Positions 51,824 through 64,000 are shown, counted from the stretch's first letter. The stretch: 64,000 nucleotides of DNA from Hymenolepis diminuta (GCA_900708905.1 CAADRB010000017.1:679394-743393); one strand, 5' to 3'. Notes: generated from the sequence alone by a model not told the origin. Made by a program: numbers and translations.

Positions 51824-51925
51824 CGGCCATATGTTTTTACGGGCAGTTTTTTTGGATATCATGTTAACAATATGGCTGTCTTCTTTATTCTTCACATTCA
51901 AGTATGGAAATTAGGTAAGTAAACG
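51824..51925 (+). CDS. Candidate last exon of HHAT copy A (frame unresolved)
   Basis: An open 34-codon block lies between a good acceptor (CCCTTTAG) and a strong donor (TTAG|GTAAGT). It reads RPYVFTGSFFGYHVNNM and then AVFFILHIQVWKLG. This resembles the final membrane segment of HHAT (a Pro-aromatic-Val start, then a Gly/Tyr/His core). The phase does not fit directly onto exon 10, which ends in phase 1. In phase 1 this block gives only 14 residues before TAA. A small missing exon could reconcile it, or the block may be unrelated. Confidence 0.35.
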
Positions 51926-52039
51926 GTTATGTATATTAGTATTTATTCTTTTTTATGTTACCGAATAAGATTGCCTAATATTAAGGCACTTATTGTTCTG
52001 CGTCTTGGTCAATTAAACAAGGAGCTAAGACGAACTTAC

Positions 52040-55000
52040 GATTCCCCCTAGTCCAGTGGTGGAATGTAAGAACGAAAATGAAGGTAAAAAGGGAACCACA
52101 AACAGCACTGAAGTTGCTAACCAACGGACTCAACTTCCTTCTTCCCTTGGCCTCACCTCTGACAAATACTTGGGTAACAATCTCCATACATGGAATATAG
52201 ATGTAGCTGAAATGCAAAGGATGCAAATTTTTAGGTGTAAAAAATGTCTTCACTTTATAAAGAGTCGCTCTTTGGTATGGATTCTTTCCATTTACTTCCT
52301 AGCTTTCAGTTGTAAAAAAAACTTTGAAATGTCTTGATCTATATATACATATCATTGTCAATTCCATTTACTTGCTATAGGCTGTTAAAAGATGTAAATG
52401 GTTCAAGATAGACTGACTAACAACAGAATTGAATCAACCTTTCAACAGTCAAGTACAAGGGGAGTTAGATTATGAAGAATGAGCATTAAGATATCACAAA
52501 TAGAACTATTCCGCATTTAAAAATATGGCTAACTCAGTGCACCAGATTTAAAACAAGGTAAGACTCGCGATGTTTCGTGTCAGCTTATTGTTAATCCCCC
52601 ACCTTTTCATAAGATAGTGAACCCGTTAACTCTTCTCTTTATTTCTTTGCTTTCTTATGATTATAACTTGTAAAAGCCTTTTGGCTGTGCCATTAATTAT
52701 AATATGAATAGAGAACAACAACAATATGAACAAACTGTTGTACATTCGTAAACATGCAAGATATTGAATCAAGATAACGTTAAAATGGCAGTCTTCTGAA
52801 AATGAGTCTAAATTTTCACATCAAGGCATTAAATTTAACCCTGTAAATGGTAACCTTCCGAGCCCTTTAGGAGAAGTATTCACAACCTGGGTTGAGCCGC
52901 CCTATGAGAAACTCACATTCTACAAACCCTCATTCTACGAACCGGAATCAATCATGGCGGTTGGCCATCCACATCACTGGATGTGTATCGATGGACATTG
53001 ATCTAGTGACTTCTAACTTGGCAGACGGACATGTTGATCACAACGTCAGTGGTAACGTGTCTTGTATACTTCTTAAGTCCATGTTCTACTATATTGTTTC
53101 CACATATGTCTTACATATACTTATCTTTCACATAAATAACTTTTAGCCTTCTCATTTTAACCATTGAGAAAAAGAAAATTTTATTAAGATAAGTTATCAG
53201 AAGAGTCTGATCTCCCATAATATATCAACCACAAAATTGATTCTTTTCATTAAATTTTAACTATTAATTAAATCCTGGATTAAAGTCAATTAAATTTAAC
53301 ACGTCTCTGACCTGCTAGTTTATGACTAGACTACAATTCACCTGTACCTACTTCATAATTGTAATAAATTTTTATTTTCTTAAAAAGTAAACAGTTATAA
53401 CTTACTACTTCAGAACATTGTACAGACCAGTATCAAAATTCCTAAAAATGAAAAAAAAATACATTAAAAATATAGTCGGAAAAATATATTCTCAGTAATG
53501 AATTTGAAATCATAAAATCGAATGCGTTTGATTAATGCATTCAATAGACGCAAATGATACCTCAGGATCACTTATATTCTTCCTTGTTATTTATTCTCTT
53601 AGGGTTTGCGAAGACTGTAAGCACAATTTTTGACCGTTTAAAATAAAGTTAGACCTTACTGATTGTGCGTGTTTTATGAGTTAGAAAATACTGCACGCAA
53701 AATAGTCGTTGGCCGTAATAAAATTTTACGAGTCTCTAAAATATGGCAAAGGTGATCCAGAAGCAATCACATGTGAGTTCTGAGACCCCTGAAGTTTTAT
53801 CTTCTGAGTGCATCCATAAAACGAAGGTAGACAGTAGCGATCAAAGGATACAAATACACTGATTATTGGATTCCACGCTTTAGATCAAAATGTAGAATCA
53901 GGCCTGGATAAAGTACATTTTCACCTCTGCTCTGATAGTGACAGCTAATCCATTAAAGTTTCACACTGGATTTTACACTCTCATTGCTAACGCCCATTCA
54001 TAATTTTCTCAATTGCTCTTTCTTTTACTTTCTCTATCTCACTCTCATTTCATGGTGTTAGTGTCAAATGCGTCCTTATGTATTTGTTTTGCTTACATTT
54101 GAGGGAGACGATTTCCTTCTTGTAGTCCTTTGAAAGACATCTAATATTTTGTTAGAATATTCATCAGATGGTAATAGAAGCGCTTCGTCTTGATGAAAGT
54201 GTATTTCCATTAATATTGTCATAGACCAACATTTTTACAAACACAAACACTTTCCTCCCTTGATTTAGGGATACTGTATGTAAAATTAATTCCCATTAGG
54301 TCTACATCACCAGTGAAGTAGAGTTTGATCTTTGGAAATTGCGTTGAAAGGAATTCTAAATTAAATTATCACTGCAGACTTTTATTTTGGCCTGAACACA
54401 AGCTGATTTATCTGTCCATTTTAATGCTTGATTTAGTTTTCAAATCGTTTTCAGAAGTGATTGTTTTGTGAATTATTCTCATTCTCTGGTTTTTCATTCG
54501 CTACGCTTATATATCCTTCGCACGAATAGGTCTGTGTTTGTAATCCTATCTCAACTGCATTTGTACCTCTTAGTGTCGGCCATTCAACAAAAATTCTTGT
54601 ACCATCCTCACAGTATATGTAAGTGGAGTTCATTTAAAACATCAGAGGCATGTACTGGCAGATATCGACTACTGAGCTTAATCTTTCTGATCAGTAATGT
54701 AGAAGCTAAATCACCATGGTTGGACATCATAATAAATCAAATAAAGTCAGGTTCTTTGAATTCCTTGACTTTATTTATCTAATTTTTTCTCTTATATTTC
54801 ACTAATACTCGAACTATCCATCTTCCGTTACTCCTCTGTGGTACCATATCGTTTATGATTTTATCACAGGTTAAATAATTAAATTAAGAACTGAGAAATT
54901 ACCTCCAAATCGCTGACGATGTTTTGACGCACATAGTGTAACAAGGTCCCTCAGGCATTAGACACTCAGTCTCAATTTCAACTCTAAAGAGTTTTTCAAT

Positions 55001-58000
55001 CAAAGGAGTCTTGCTCCAAACTTTCATTGCCGTCTCGTCTCCACAAATCCGTTTGTCAGAGTCTGGACTGAAAGCAGGTGATAGAAGGAACTGCTGTAAG
55101 TCACCAATCAACCGTGAGACGTTGTAGAAGATGACATAGTAGATATTGAATCTCATGATTGTCATCAGCGTCACATAGCCCAAAACACCGCAATCTGAGG
55201 CCTGTCCCTGACCCTCTAGAATTCGAGCAGTGATGGGGAGCATGATTTTTGGGAGATTTACTGCGCACATGAAATACCTGTGGAAGTATACCCAGAATGT
55301 GACTTGAAGTATTCTTAGAACAAAGCTGGTGATTGAGAGTGTACGAACTACGGTTGCCTTGCCAACGAGTCTCTTAGGAACCATTTTAAATGGACCGCTC
55401 CATACAAACTGGAATAAGAATGCATACTTTAAGATTCTTTGTGGCTGATATGGCCATAAACTTGTATCCCGATTGTCAAACATGCACTTTTGTAATTCTG
55501 CACCTTGTCCTAATATTCTTTTATTCTTTGTTTTATCTACTATAACTCGTGCTTTCCTTCCCAAAAATTTTAAAATTTACTAGCTGCGAGCAGATGTTCT
55601 TTGTTCTTTTCATGTCTTCCTTTATATTATATTTTTTTGGTTAATTGCGATATTTAGCAAGACCTCTCTTTCTTTCACTAAAATATGAATACTTGTTTAA
55701 CTCGTGGGGTCATCATTCCTAATAGCTAAATATTATGTGATCCACTGAGTACGTTCTAAAAATATTTCGGAGTGTAACTGCGGATTTTTGATAAGCACAT
55801 TTTCATTACAAAATCAGTTCGCATTTAATGAACTCAAGTTATCCTAACCGATCACGCTTGGATCGTTGTTAATGTTAATTATTCAAATACAGATCCCCTC
55901 ATCTAGTGCCGATATCGATATAGAGACAGACAAATCAAGGTCGCCTGGACGACCACTTAATTAAATCGATTAATAAATGAACTCTGAGCATCGCAGACAT
56001 AAAGTTACCATAAATTTTGAAGTCCATTTCGAACATTACGATCTTAAGCAATAATCAATATCTATTAAATAAAGCAAAACAAAAACTCAATAATTAAGAA
56101 ATTTGAACGAAATACGAAATATTTACGCGGAAAGTTATAATAATAATGCTAGATAATCCTCCAATCACAATGTCGAGAATTGTTACTTTGTTCTCGTATT
56201 TTTGTTCACATTATTACTTGACAAACATGTTTGATCTTTTCTTATTTAGGAAATGCGTATTTTAAATCTCGTGAGATAGACTAAACATATGAGATTAATT
56301 GAGGAGGGTTTCACTCCACTTAAAGCAAAGGAGACATTAAAAATTAAGATTCTTTTATTTTTCACACATTAAAAAATTTATTTTAAGCATTTGACAAAAA
56401 AATCGATTTTAATTGCTCTATCATAAAATTAATTTTAATCGATTTAATGTCATAAATACCACTATGAAATTGGAATAAAGAAAATAAATTTATTGAAAAT
56501 ATTTTAAAGGGATAGTTCACCAGAAAATATTTTTAATGATTTACTAAAATACAGGCCTATTTTGAGGAACAATATGCATCTCTACAACCTAAATATTCAG
56601 AGGTTTTTTATCTTAGGAGATCTGGAGATGTTATTAGAAGTTGTACTTACTTAATATTTGACATTTTAATCAAAGATTTAGATAGATAACTCCCATGCAC
56701 AAACTTCTAATGGCTCCCTAAATTAGCGACTTCATTCTTATCTTCCTTATTTAATAATTTGCTCATCCATGTTTTCAGGCTTTCTGCCTCTCCCTCAGAC
56801 CTAAAATGATTTATCTATTTTACCGTTCAGCCTTACACTTTCATCTGATCGCCTTTTCTACTTTCTAAGCAATGTCCTATCATTGACCTAGTCTTCTTAT
56901 CTTGTGGTAAGTGGTGTTCGGCCAGTTGGGAAGGGCCATGATTTAACCAATTTTCTCCATTCCATAATGGTCTCTCTAAGATAGATCCAATCCTGATATA
57001 CTATTAAAGTAGTTATATGGTTCTACAAATTGGTTTCACTGACAAATCAAAAGTTTATTGTTATTACGATTATATCTGATTATCTGCCTAAAAGTTAATT
57101 TTCTAATATTTTCGAAATTTTTACCTCTATTTTCGTCAGTACAGGTAATCATCCTTCCTTATGTTTGTTCATATGCTTCAAATAGGCTTCCCAAAAGTGC
57201 TTTAGAGCCGTGAATTAGTTGATATGCCTCCTATGTTCCTCCGTGTGAGACTTTGCGGAATTAAAATTATTTGAGAACGTTTGACTCCGTATTTAACTCC
57301 TTGAGACGAATGGCATAACGATTATTGATTTACATGGGCAATATGATTTATGATATAATGACTTAGTTTATCTGCCTCTGTAACATATTATTTCAGTTTT
57401 CTAACGCTTAGCTCTTTATCGCATTCTTTTCTTCCCCTCCCATTCTTCTTTCTGCCCAATCTTAACCACTCATATTCCGACCGGGAAGACTGTTGTCTGT
57501 CTGTTGTGATGAGATTTAACGTTGGCTGACAGAAAGACCCTGGCTCCTAAAATTTGGGTTTATACTTTTCAGTAGTAAATTCAGGACAGCAGCCTCTCTC
57601 TAATGGAGATGTCTAAGCGGCCTTATTATTTGTAAGTGTCAACAAACACTTGAACAGTACTTACCTCATGCATGCCATCTTTCCATTGTTTCCAGTCATT
57701 GAAAAGGATGAAAGAACCTGGCATGTAGACGTTCGTAAAAGCGGAAAACCCAATGCTCTCGGCAAAGATATCTTTCCAACTGACTGGCTCCGGAGAACTC
57801 GCATAGTGGCAGCAAATCATCATTGCTCGGACCACGTGGGCATAGAATCCAGCATAGGAAAGAGTCGTGTATTCAAGGTGTTCTTTGAAATTCTAGATGC
57901 AATACGGAACTTTTAAAAGTAAATTTAACGAATACGTAAGAGTACACGAAAAATGCCTGTAGAGAAAATGTCGATCAAAACAAAGTAGAAATTCGTATAT

Positions 58001-61000
58001 TTAGATGGAAAGTACATTTCTTCTCCAGTATAAAATTAAAGCAACAAAATAAAGGCACTGCATTTTGAAATTAATGAAAGTAACGCCGCCCTTAACTATG
58101 GCAAATAACTCTGACCGGATTTTCCTAAATATTTTGAACTTCTTATCCCTTTAGTTTCATTTATCATTTATGTACGTTTATCCAGTGAGAAAGAAGATTA
58201 GTATTTCCAGTGACTCTTCGGAAAGTAAGACTAAACTGAAACTTTAAAAGACATTCGAAAGAAAGCTTTCGCTTTTAAGAGAGTTGATAGAATTCAATCA
58301 ATTTCGGTGACTTTAATATGTTGAACTTCCGATTCAAAAGTAACCTACTCCATTTTCCATTTGGCGGCATAAAGAGCGTAAATCTTAAACTTTACAAGTT
58401 AATAAGATTGGATTTCGGCATCTATACTTTATACGTGGCTACAGGATGGCTGGCTGACGGTGTAAAACTTAGTAATTAGTGCTAACAGAAATTTTATTAC
58501 TTATTATTAAAACAAGGAGAGATAGACATTTTAATTTTTAATTTCTTGCTAATGTTACTCACTTTATAAGGCTACAACAACTCAGACCCTAGGAAGTGAA
58601 AAAAAAGAATTTTGGTCCAAACATCAGACGCTATAAGTGATTCAGCGTGGTCATACGTGAAGATGAAGACATTCACCATTATGTAGGTATCCTTAATCAA
58701 CATTGCACTAGTTTTCTATTTGGTTCTCTCGAAGAGGACCAAATTCCGTCTCTCATGGACAAGGAACGCGATGTTAAGAAATCTCATCGTGGACTCGAAG
58801 ACGCTTCAGGACCGTGAACCGCGAGTGTTCAACCCGAAAGGAATGAAATGACAGACCATCTATCGACCGAGTAGACCCGCCTCCCGTCCGACAAATATCA
58901 GAAGAAGTCACTCTCAAGATACCGGTGTTGCAGAGAATGTCACTATCATCTAGACTGCCCCTTATGAAGACGCCGATGTCAGGATCGCACTAAAAATTGC
59001 TACAAAGAAGGCTTCTCTCGAGAATTTTCTACGAGCAGTTCAACAAGGCAGAACCCGAACAACAAAAGGGCATTAATTTAGACGAGAAAGAGTTAATGGT
59101 ACGTTGATACAAGTGAATTTTAATCCTAGAAAATTTATTAATCCAAGCTTTAATAGTATAGCATTTGAATTCCAGGCGACACTGGCTCCGATGTCGCCAT
59201 CGGTTCCTCCCCCTCCCCACCATTATCTAATACTTATGTTAATGCTGTGCGACTCTACAAATCAATACGATGAGAGGCTACATTCCAGAAGATGAACTAC
59301 AAGGGGCGCCGCTTTACAGATCAAAATATCAACCTCGTGGGTTTAAATTGGATCGGTGAGAGGGTGTAACCAGTGTCTACATGTTACTGAAATCACTGGT
59401 ACTTCTATTCCTACTCAGTTGTTGAAACCGGATTCTCATGGGACTCATCTTTAACTTACCGCCAATAGATCCACTACAGGTGGGACATACCTTATGATGA
59501 TAGATCCACATTCGAAAGGGTCCGATGTAATTCTCCCCCGACAGCAACAAGCAGATCAGCCATCTTCATCCTTATTTTTTATTCCATGATTTTCCAGACG
59601 GACCCAACTGCACAGTTTGACTCCCTACACTGCAAAGTTTTGCCCCAGTCAATCAATTATCCGCCTAAGAACATATGTATATATATATATTTACTAATTA
59701 TTCACAAATCAAGACACCACATCAGTATTAGCTTTTCAGATGTTTGGAAAGATATGAAAGTAATGTGAATTCTCACTACTGTAAGGGTAATATTTTCATA
59801 AGATCATTTTCCAGGTGTCTAAAGGTGAAAGGGAAAGCATTGCTTGAATGAAAATAAGGTGTATTGAATGAAAATATATTCATAAATCTCAGTTTATGAG
59901 AACTTACGGCAAGCTTTTTCTGCTATAAGACTAATCGGAACTGTTTTGTGAAACACGAGAGTTCAGACCAATGTAAATCTGCTCTCTCAAAACTTTTGGA
60001 GTGTATGGAGTGTAACTTTTACTCGTCGCCTTCAAATTTAGATTTTAACCTAATAGAATTCTCAGAAATCTCAAGCCACTTGTTGAAACTTAAATCGTCT
60101 TTTTCCACTTTCTTCTTCTTCTTCAGTATAGGCAATGTTGAAACCAAGACATCTTTCTTTTCAAAGAATATCTTTAATTATATCTTTGACCAAGCAGATA
60201 AAATAGTAAGTCTCTACGAATCCAAAATTTAAATGAATTAGTAAATAAGTGATTTAAATCTTTAGGAGTGACTTTCTTACCTCGCCTCGCCTTTCTCATG
60301 GTGTTAAATGGTGTGTAAATCATGAAAAATTTCAGATTGCTACGAGAGTTTCCCTCTTTTAAGGCAAAGTATTTTTAACCACATTTAAACAAGTCTTAAG
60401 TTTGGTATAAGGCAAATGATGTCTGACTTTTGTAGGTACTTATACCGATGAAGTGTTTCAATAATTATGATGTGAGTAGGTAATTATGTAATAAAATGTC
60501 GTCATGAAATTATTAATTCTGTGGGTGATTTGAGAATAATAAGAGTAAATTAATTAAAAATGTTGTCATCTTATTGTTTGATTAATTAATTTAATTAAAT
60601 AAATTGATTTTACTTATTAACATTTTACAAAAGTTATTGACTTTATGACATAATGTTATTTAATTATAAATCCAAACAAATTGAGTTTATTTATATTTCT
60701 TTGGGCCTTTCAGGTTGGCAACAAACAATGTACATTTCTAAATGGCAGACAAATATGGACAGAATCAATATTTTCCCTGAATCTATTTTTGTCATGAATT
60801 TTGTCGTAACAAATTCTTCTCAGTAAATCTAGAGGGTGGTGGCTCTTTGAATATAGACGTAAAACACCTTAAGAACAAATCAGGTATATTTTTGAACTGA
60901 CCGTCTATTTTCGGGATAATGTGTCATTCGAAAGAATTTCCATTTAAGTACCCCATTTAAGTGAAAGGCAAGCTTAAATAAAGGTGTCAATGCATTTAAG

Positions 61001-62931
61001 TGTTCAAGAAAATCTCGTCATATGAAATTCGGAAACCAGTTGAACGATGGTGATGGAACATTTAGAGGTAGGTATTCAAATCTATGCAGAGATCATCGGA
61101 GTTCTATTATAGAGTTCAGAGTAGAGTAAGAAACAGCGATTGAATTCTCATAAGTAGTTATAATTTCACTCATTTTTTATTTTTTATATTATACGGAAAA
61201 ATTATTCGCTAATTTAAAAATTTATTCTTTTTTTAAAAATGGATTAATAGTAATGAAGTTCCAAACGACGTTAGGAAGTGTTGAAAGTGTGAGTGAGCAC
61301 ATCTCAGTAACCCTTGCTATTTTACAAAATTTTAGTTGGTTTCTAAGATACACATCTTAGCTTTTACCGATTAAACGCTCAAGTAAAGTGAAGTTGGAAG
61401 TGATGCAATCACTCATTCTTTAAAACCCCCCAATTTTCGACGTTAACTTTCTTCGGAAATCGAAAAATTAAGAGTTGAAGCCTGACATATGTGACCATGA
61501 AGCCACAAGAAAAATCATACCTCATTTCATTTTTCCCAAATTGCCCTGAACATTCCTCTCCAATAGAAATGAACTTCTTACCTGAAGATATTATGGACGA
61601 AGAAGCGCAAATGACAACTGGAGCTACAGAAATATCCCTACTTTCAAGAAAGATTACTCTATGTTTTATATTCTTCCCTATTTGATAACTGTGCCATTTA
61701 AAGTTATATATATTTAGGTCCAAATCGCACTTGTAAGACGAACACTAATTGATCTTTTTGGCGATCAGACGAACTTGAATAATAATATAAAAGTATGAAA
61801 AATTGCTCCGCGGTACTGCTTGGGTGATGAACGTTGAAAGCAAACAGTTACGGATACAGAGGCCCAGAAAAGAATGTCTAATCCTATCAGATGCCAAATT
61901 TATCGGCTGTATCTAACCACATTCCCATGAGTAGAAATTTCTAAATTTTTTCGAAGTTAAATTTCCTTTCAACCGAGTGGTGAAATGTTTTCAGAAGAGT
62001 CATAACAATTCAACTCAAGTTTATTGTGTTTCACCATCCAACTCTTAATTGCAAGGCAAAGACCTTGAGACTATATATATATACATTAAAATAACACATT
62101 GTCATATGGCATTAAGATGTACCATCGTAAAATTGTGCGCCAAATATATTTTGGGCTTATTACAGATCGCATGGTTTAAAGAGGGAATAAACAATAATTA
62201 CATTTTAATTTGCACACCAATTTAATTAAATATATCAAATAGAAATGTTAATTTTTAACAATAATTTATAAATGGAGTTATTTTTGATAAAAATAATAAT
62301 GTTATTTAACATTTATTAATTTAATTAATGAATTTATTTATTAACTCACCAGCCACTTGATTCTTGACAAGAAATCATCCACGAACGTGAGTAACATCAA
62401 GCCAAGGATTTGGGGGAGAACTTTGATTCCCCGCAAATATTTGCCAATACTCGCCATAACAGCCATCATTGTAATTATCACTCCTACCAGTGTTACTCCA
62501 TGTAAAGATACCATTATTCCGATTGATACACTTTCCACAACTGTGGTCTTCTAAAACAGCATCAAGTGTTTTAATTTCCACTTACATAAGGCACATTTGA
62601 AATATTGATAAGTAAGCAAAGCAGACAGTGGACCGCAAAGTAGGGTATTATTTCAAAACTTCTTCTAACTTCTAGGTAATCTTTTCCAAGAGAATTCTAA
62701 CAAAAATTGAGCATTTAATGGACCTCAAAAATTACATAAAATCCCCATAGGATGAGTCTACCTTCTTTAGGTAGTACTTCATGATATGGTTGTTTCTCTA
62801 TAACGAATCGGTCAACTCTCAGATTGCCTGTTTTACTTACCTAACTCCTCGCAATAGAGTTGGTATCCAATAGCGGAGAAGGCGTAAACAGCTGCATAAA
62901 AGAGAAGTTCAATTTGGCTAACTTTGTTCAT
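52040..62931 (-). CDS. HHAT: Hedgehog acyltransferase (HHAT/Rasp) homologue, copy B, 3' end not found
   Basis: Paralogue of copy A, tail to tail with it. Exons found: 62931-62841, 62797-62736, 62696-62586, 62550-62350, 57892-57665, 55408-54903, then 52206-52040. Lengths are 91, 62, 111, 201, 228, 506 and 167; only the second differs from copy A (59). The start is MNKVSQIEL. In the 76-codon fifth exon about 50 residues are identical to copy A. Landmarks are LILWGFY, FTNVYMPGSFILF, the end of exon 6 SSAIWR, and FVLTFHHWTRG with the catalytic-type His. The 36-nt exon carrying the Asp motif should lie between 52.2 and 54.9 kb but was not found by eye. Exons 9 and later are also missing, so this copy is either truncated or very diverged at the C-terminus. 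The first three introns are 43, 39 and 35 nt. Confidence 0.8.
52950..53060 (+). repeat. Fragment related to the 25.9 kb non-LTR remnant
   Basis: The plus strand encodes LAIHITGCVSMDIDLV and DGHVDH, which parallels LAIHITGCTPMSIVHI and GAHADP on the minus strand near 25.9 kb. It lies between B exons 8 and 6 and is a short retroelement relic. Confidence 0.5.
58545..58620. repeat. Dispersed repeat copy, shared with 24.1 kb
   Basis: Matches 24,090-24,140 through 'CACTTTATAAGGCTACAACA' and on to 'CTAGGAAGTGAAAAAAAAGA'. It lies inside the 4.5-kb intron of HHAT copy B. Confidence 0.5.
58640..59580. other. GC-richer island inside the copy-B intron
   Basis: This stretch has visibly higher GC than its surroundings. 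It contains several short open frames such as FEFQATLAPMSPSVPPPP, but no recognised domain. It may be an old retroelement insertion. A cysteine/histidine-rich frame near 58,930-58,990 is suggestive of a gag zinc knuckle but not clear enough to call. Confidence 0.3.
59948..60232 (+). CDS. Hypothetical 94-aa open frame (candidate exon)
   Basis: An open frame beginning MKHESSDQCKSALSKLL. A pyrimidine-rich acceptor-like site (CTTCTTCTTCTTCAG) lies inside it, and a donor-like AAATA|GTAAGT is near 60,210. It sits in the intron of copy B on the opposite strand. No family recognised. Confidence 0.15.
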   Translation: MKHESSDQCKSALSKLLECMECNFYSSPSNLDFNLIEFSEISSHLLKLKSSFSTFFFFFSIGNVETKTSFFSKNIFNYIFDQADKIVSLYESKI

Positions 62932-63583
62932 TGAGTCAATGAAATAGATGTCGCGATGATGGTGAGAGTGGATAGAACATGCTGGTAGTTTGTTTGTAGG
63001 TAAGAATGATTGGATAATAGTAAGCAGAGAAGGAGGTGATACCCATGCACACGCTCATACGCTCATCCTCACTAGCGCACCGCAAAATCACTTGTCTACA
63101 AGTGCTATCTTTGATGAAATTACGTGGCGAGCAAGTCTGTTTAAATATCAGCCTGCCTTATCTCGGATATACTGATCCAGCTCATGCTCTGAGATATGTG
63201 GCGGGATCTGCGTTAAATCTCTAACTCAAATCCCTTCACATATTAACTGATTTTGACATATGTTAAAGCTTTAAAATCTCTCATTGCAAACTAAGATATG
63301 AAGTGCTATGTCACTTGAATCTATATCTTACGAGGGACGGAAATGACAATTAACTTAAATTCCCTACTTTTGCAACCTCCACAATTCAACAATAGTGATA
63401 TATACATTTATTGAACGGTGTTATAAGATGATAAGACGGATTCCAAACGTTAACTTGAACCCTTCCCCACAAGCTTTATTTGTTTCAGCTTATCTCACCT
63501 CAGATAAGGCGATTAATCACGAACTCTGATTGGACACATTTAGTCACAGGATGAATCCTAATCAAACCTAATAGAGAATCTGG

Positions 63584-63664
63584 ATCAAGGTCAATATACC
63601 CCCCGTAATATGCATCAAGGTCAATATACCCCCCGTAATATGCATCAAGGTCAATATACCCCCC
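63584..63664. repeat. 30-bp tandem repeat, about 2.7 copies
   Basis: Three occurrences of ATCAAGGTCAATATACC are spaced exactly 30 bp apart and joined by CCCCGTAATATGC. The last ends in CCCCGG at 63,665. The units are identical where they overlap. The repeat lies directly beyond the stop codon of the Merlin transposase. Confidence 0.95.
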
Positions 63665-63667
63665 GGT

Positions 63668-64000
63668 CTAAAAAATGCAACCTTTTTGCATCTTCACAAA
63701 CGCTTTGAGTTTATTGTTGAAAGACTCAACATTTTGTGTATGGATTCCAGTAATCGGATCCACAAAGTGATATTTGTGTGTTATCTTTTTGTGAATAAAT
63801 TCATCTGCCGGATCAAGGGCGTTATATGCAGGCCATTCATCCGTATGTATTTCTGACCCGGAACGAATAACTCTTCGAATAATCGGAAGAAGTACGTTGG
63901 AGTCACGACTGGGAACAACTTGAGCGTATCCTATCCCTGGAGCAGTTGATGTATCAACCATTGTAATTGCCCAAGTCTTATTTCTCGGGGCTCTCCCACG
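63668..64000 (-). mobile_element. Merlin DNA transposase, C-terminal part (runs off window)
   Basis: The frame is open from the right edge (RGRAPRNKTWAITMVDTST) to a stop at about 63,668. It matches the ISXO2/IS1595-type DDE domain used by Merlin transposons. The three acidic residues are visible in MVDTS, IHTDEWPAY and NVESFNN, and the HTQNVES segment is typical. About 110 codons are inside the window. The N-terminal part lies outside, so I cannot judge whether the whole gene is intact. No terminal inverted repeat was recognised on the left. Confidence 0.88.

Noticed and set aside
55409..55564. N-terminal extension of the open frame of HHAT copy B exon 6 (MGRKARVIVDKTKNKR...)
   Set aside because: It lies upstream of a good acceptor (TTATTCCAG) at the position and phase where copy A also has its acceptor, so it is intron.
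62375..62581. Alternative frame over HHAT copy B exon 4 (reading EDHSCGKCINRNN...)
   Set aside because: The equivalent frame in copy A hits a stop at once, while the chosen frame is conserved between copies and hydrophobic as expected.

Overview
The window reads as an AT-rich, repeat-laden nuclear segment of a metazoan, most likely a parasitic flatworm (Platyhelminthes). Three things point there. First, the host genes are metazoan VCP/p97, Polo-like kinase and two Hedgehog-acyltransferase (HHAT/Rasp) homologues. Second, introns are very small (32-46 nt) at the 5' ends of genes and kilobase-sized further 3', a pattern known from schistosomes. Third, the mobile elements include a Ty3/gypsy element with a tRNA-Trp-like primer-binding site (the CsRn1 type known from flukes) and a Merlin DNA transposon. 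The species and class cannot be fixed from the sequence alone.

Layout: 1-11.8 kb has no confident gene, only one old LTR-like fragment and a few weak candidate exons. 11.8-14.5 kb (minus) is a complete six-exon VCP/p97 gene encoding 802 aa. 16.2-19.3 kb (minus) is a decayed CsRn1-like gypsy element with protease, RT, RNase H and integrase remnants. 20.8-22.9 kb (plus) is a complete seven-exon Polo-like kinase encoding 582 aa. 23-33.9 kb is repeat-rich: a non-LTR RT remnant, a solo LTR, SINE-like copies, a perfect hairpin, and an LTR/PBS cluster broken by a 207-nt assembly gap.

33.9-63 kb is the most interesting part. Two paralogous membrane-bound O-acyltransferase genes of the HHAT family face each other tail to tail. 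Copy A (plus, ten exons from 33,942 to 42,038 and perhaps a last exon near 51.8 kb) and copy B (minus, 62,931 down to 52,040) share intron positions, phases and mostly identical exon lengths. Both keep the Asp and His aligned with the active site of human HHAT. The ~10 kb between them is full of repeats, including a second solo LTR of the same family as the one at 26 kb. At 63.6-64 kb there is a Merlin transposase running off the right edge, next to a 30-bp tandem repeat.

The host genes do not form an operon. VCP (protein segregase) and PLK1 (mitotic kinase) are housekeeping or cell-cycle genes. The HHAT pair would act in the ER membrane, attaching a fatty acid to the N-terminal Cys of Hedgehog-type ligands. 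All intron/exon calls were made by eye from splice signals, reading frame and remembered family features. No alignment or database search was run.
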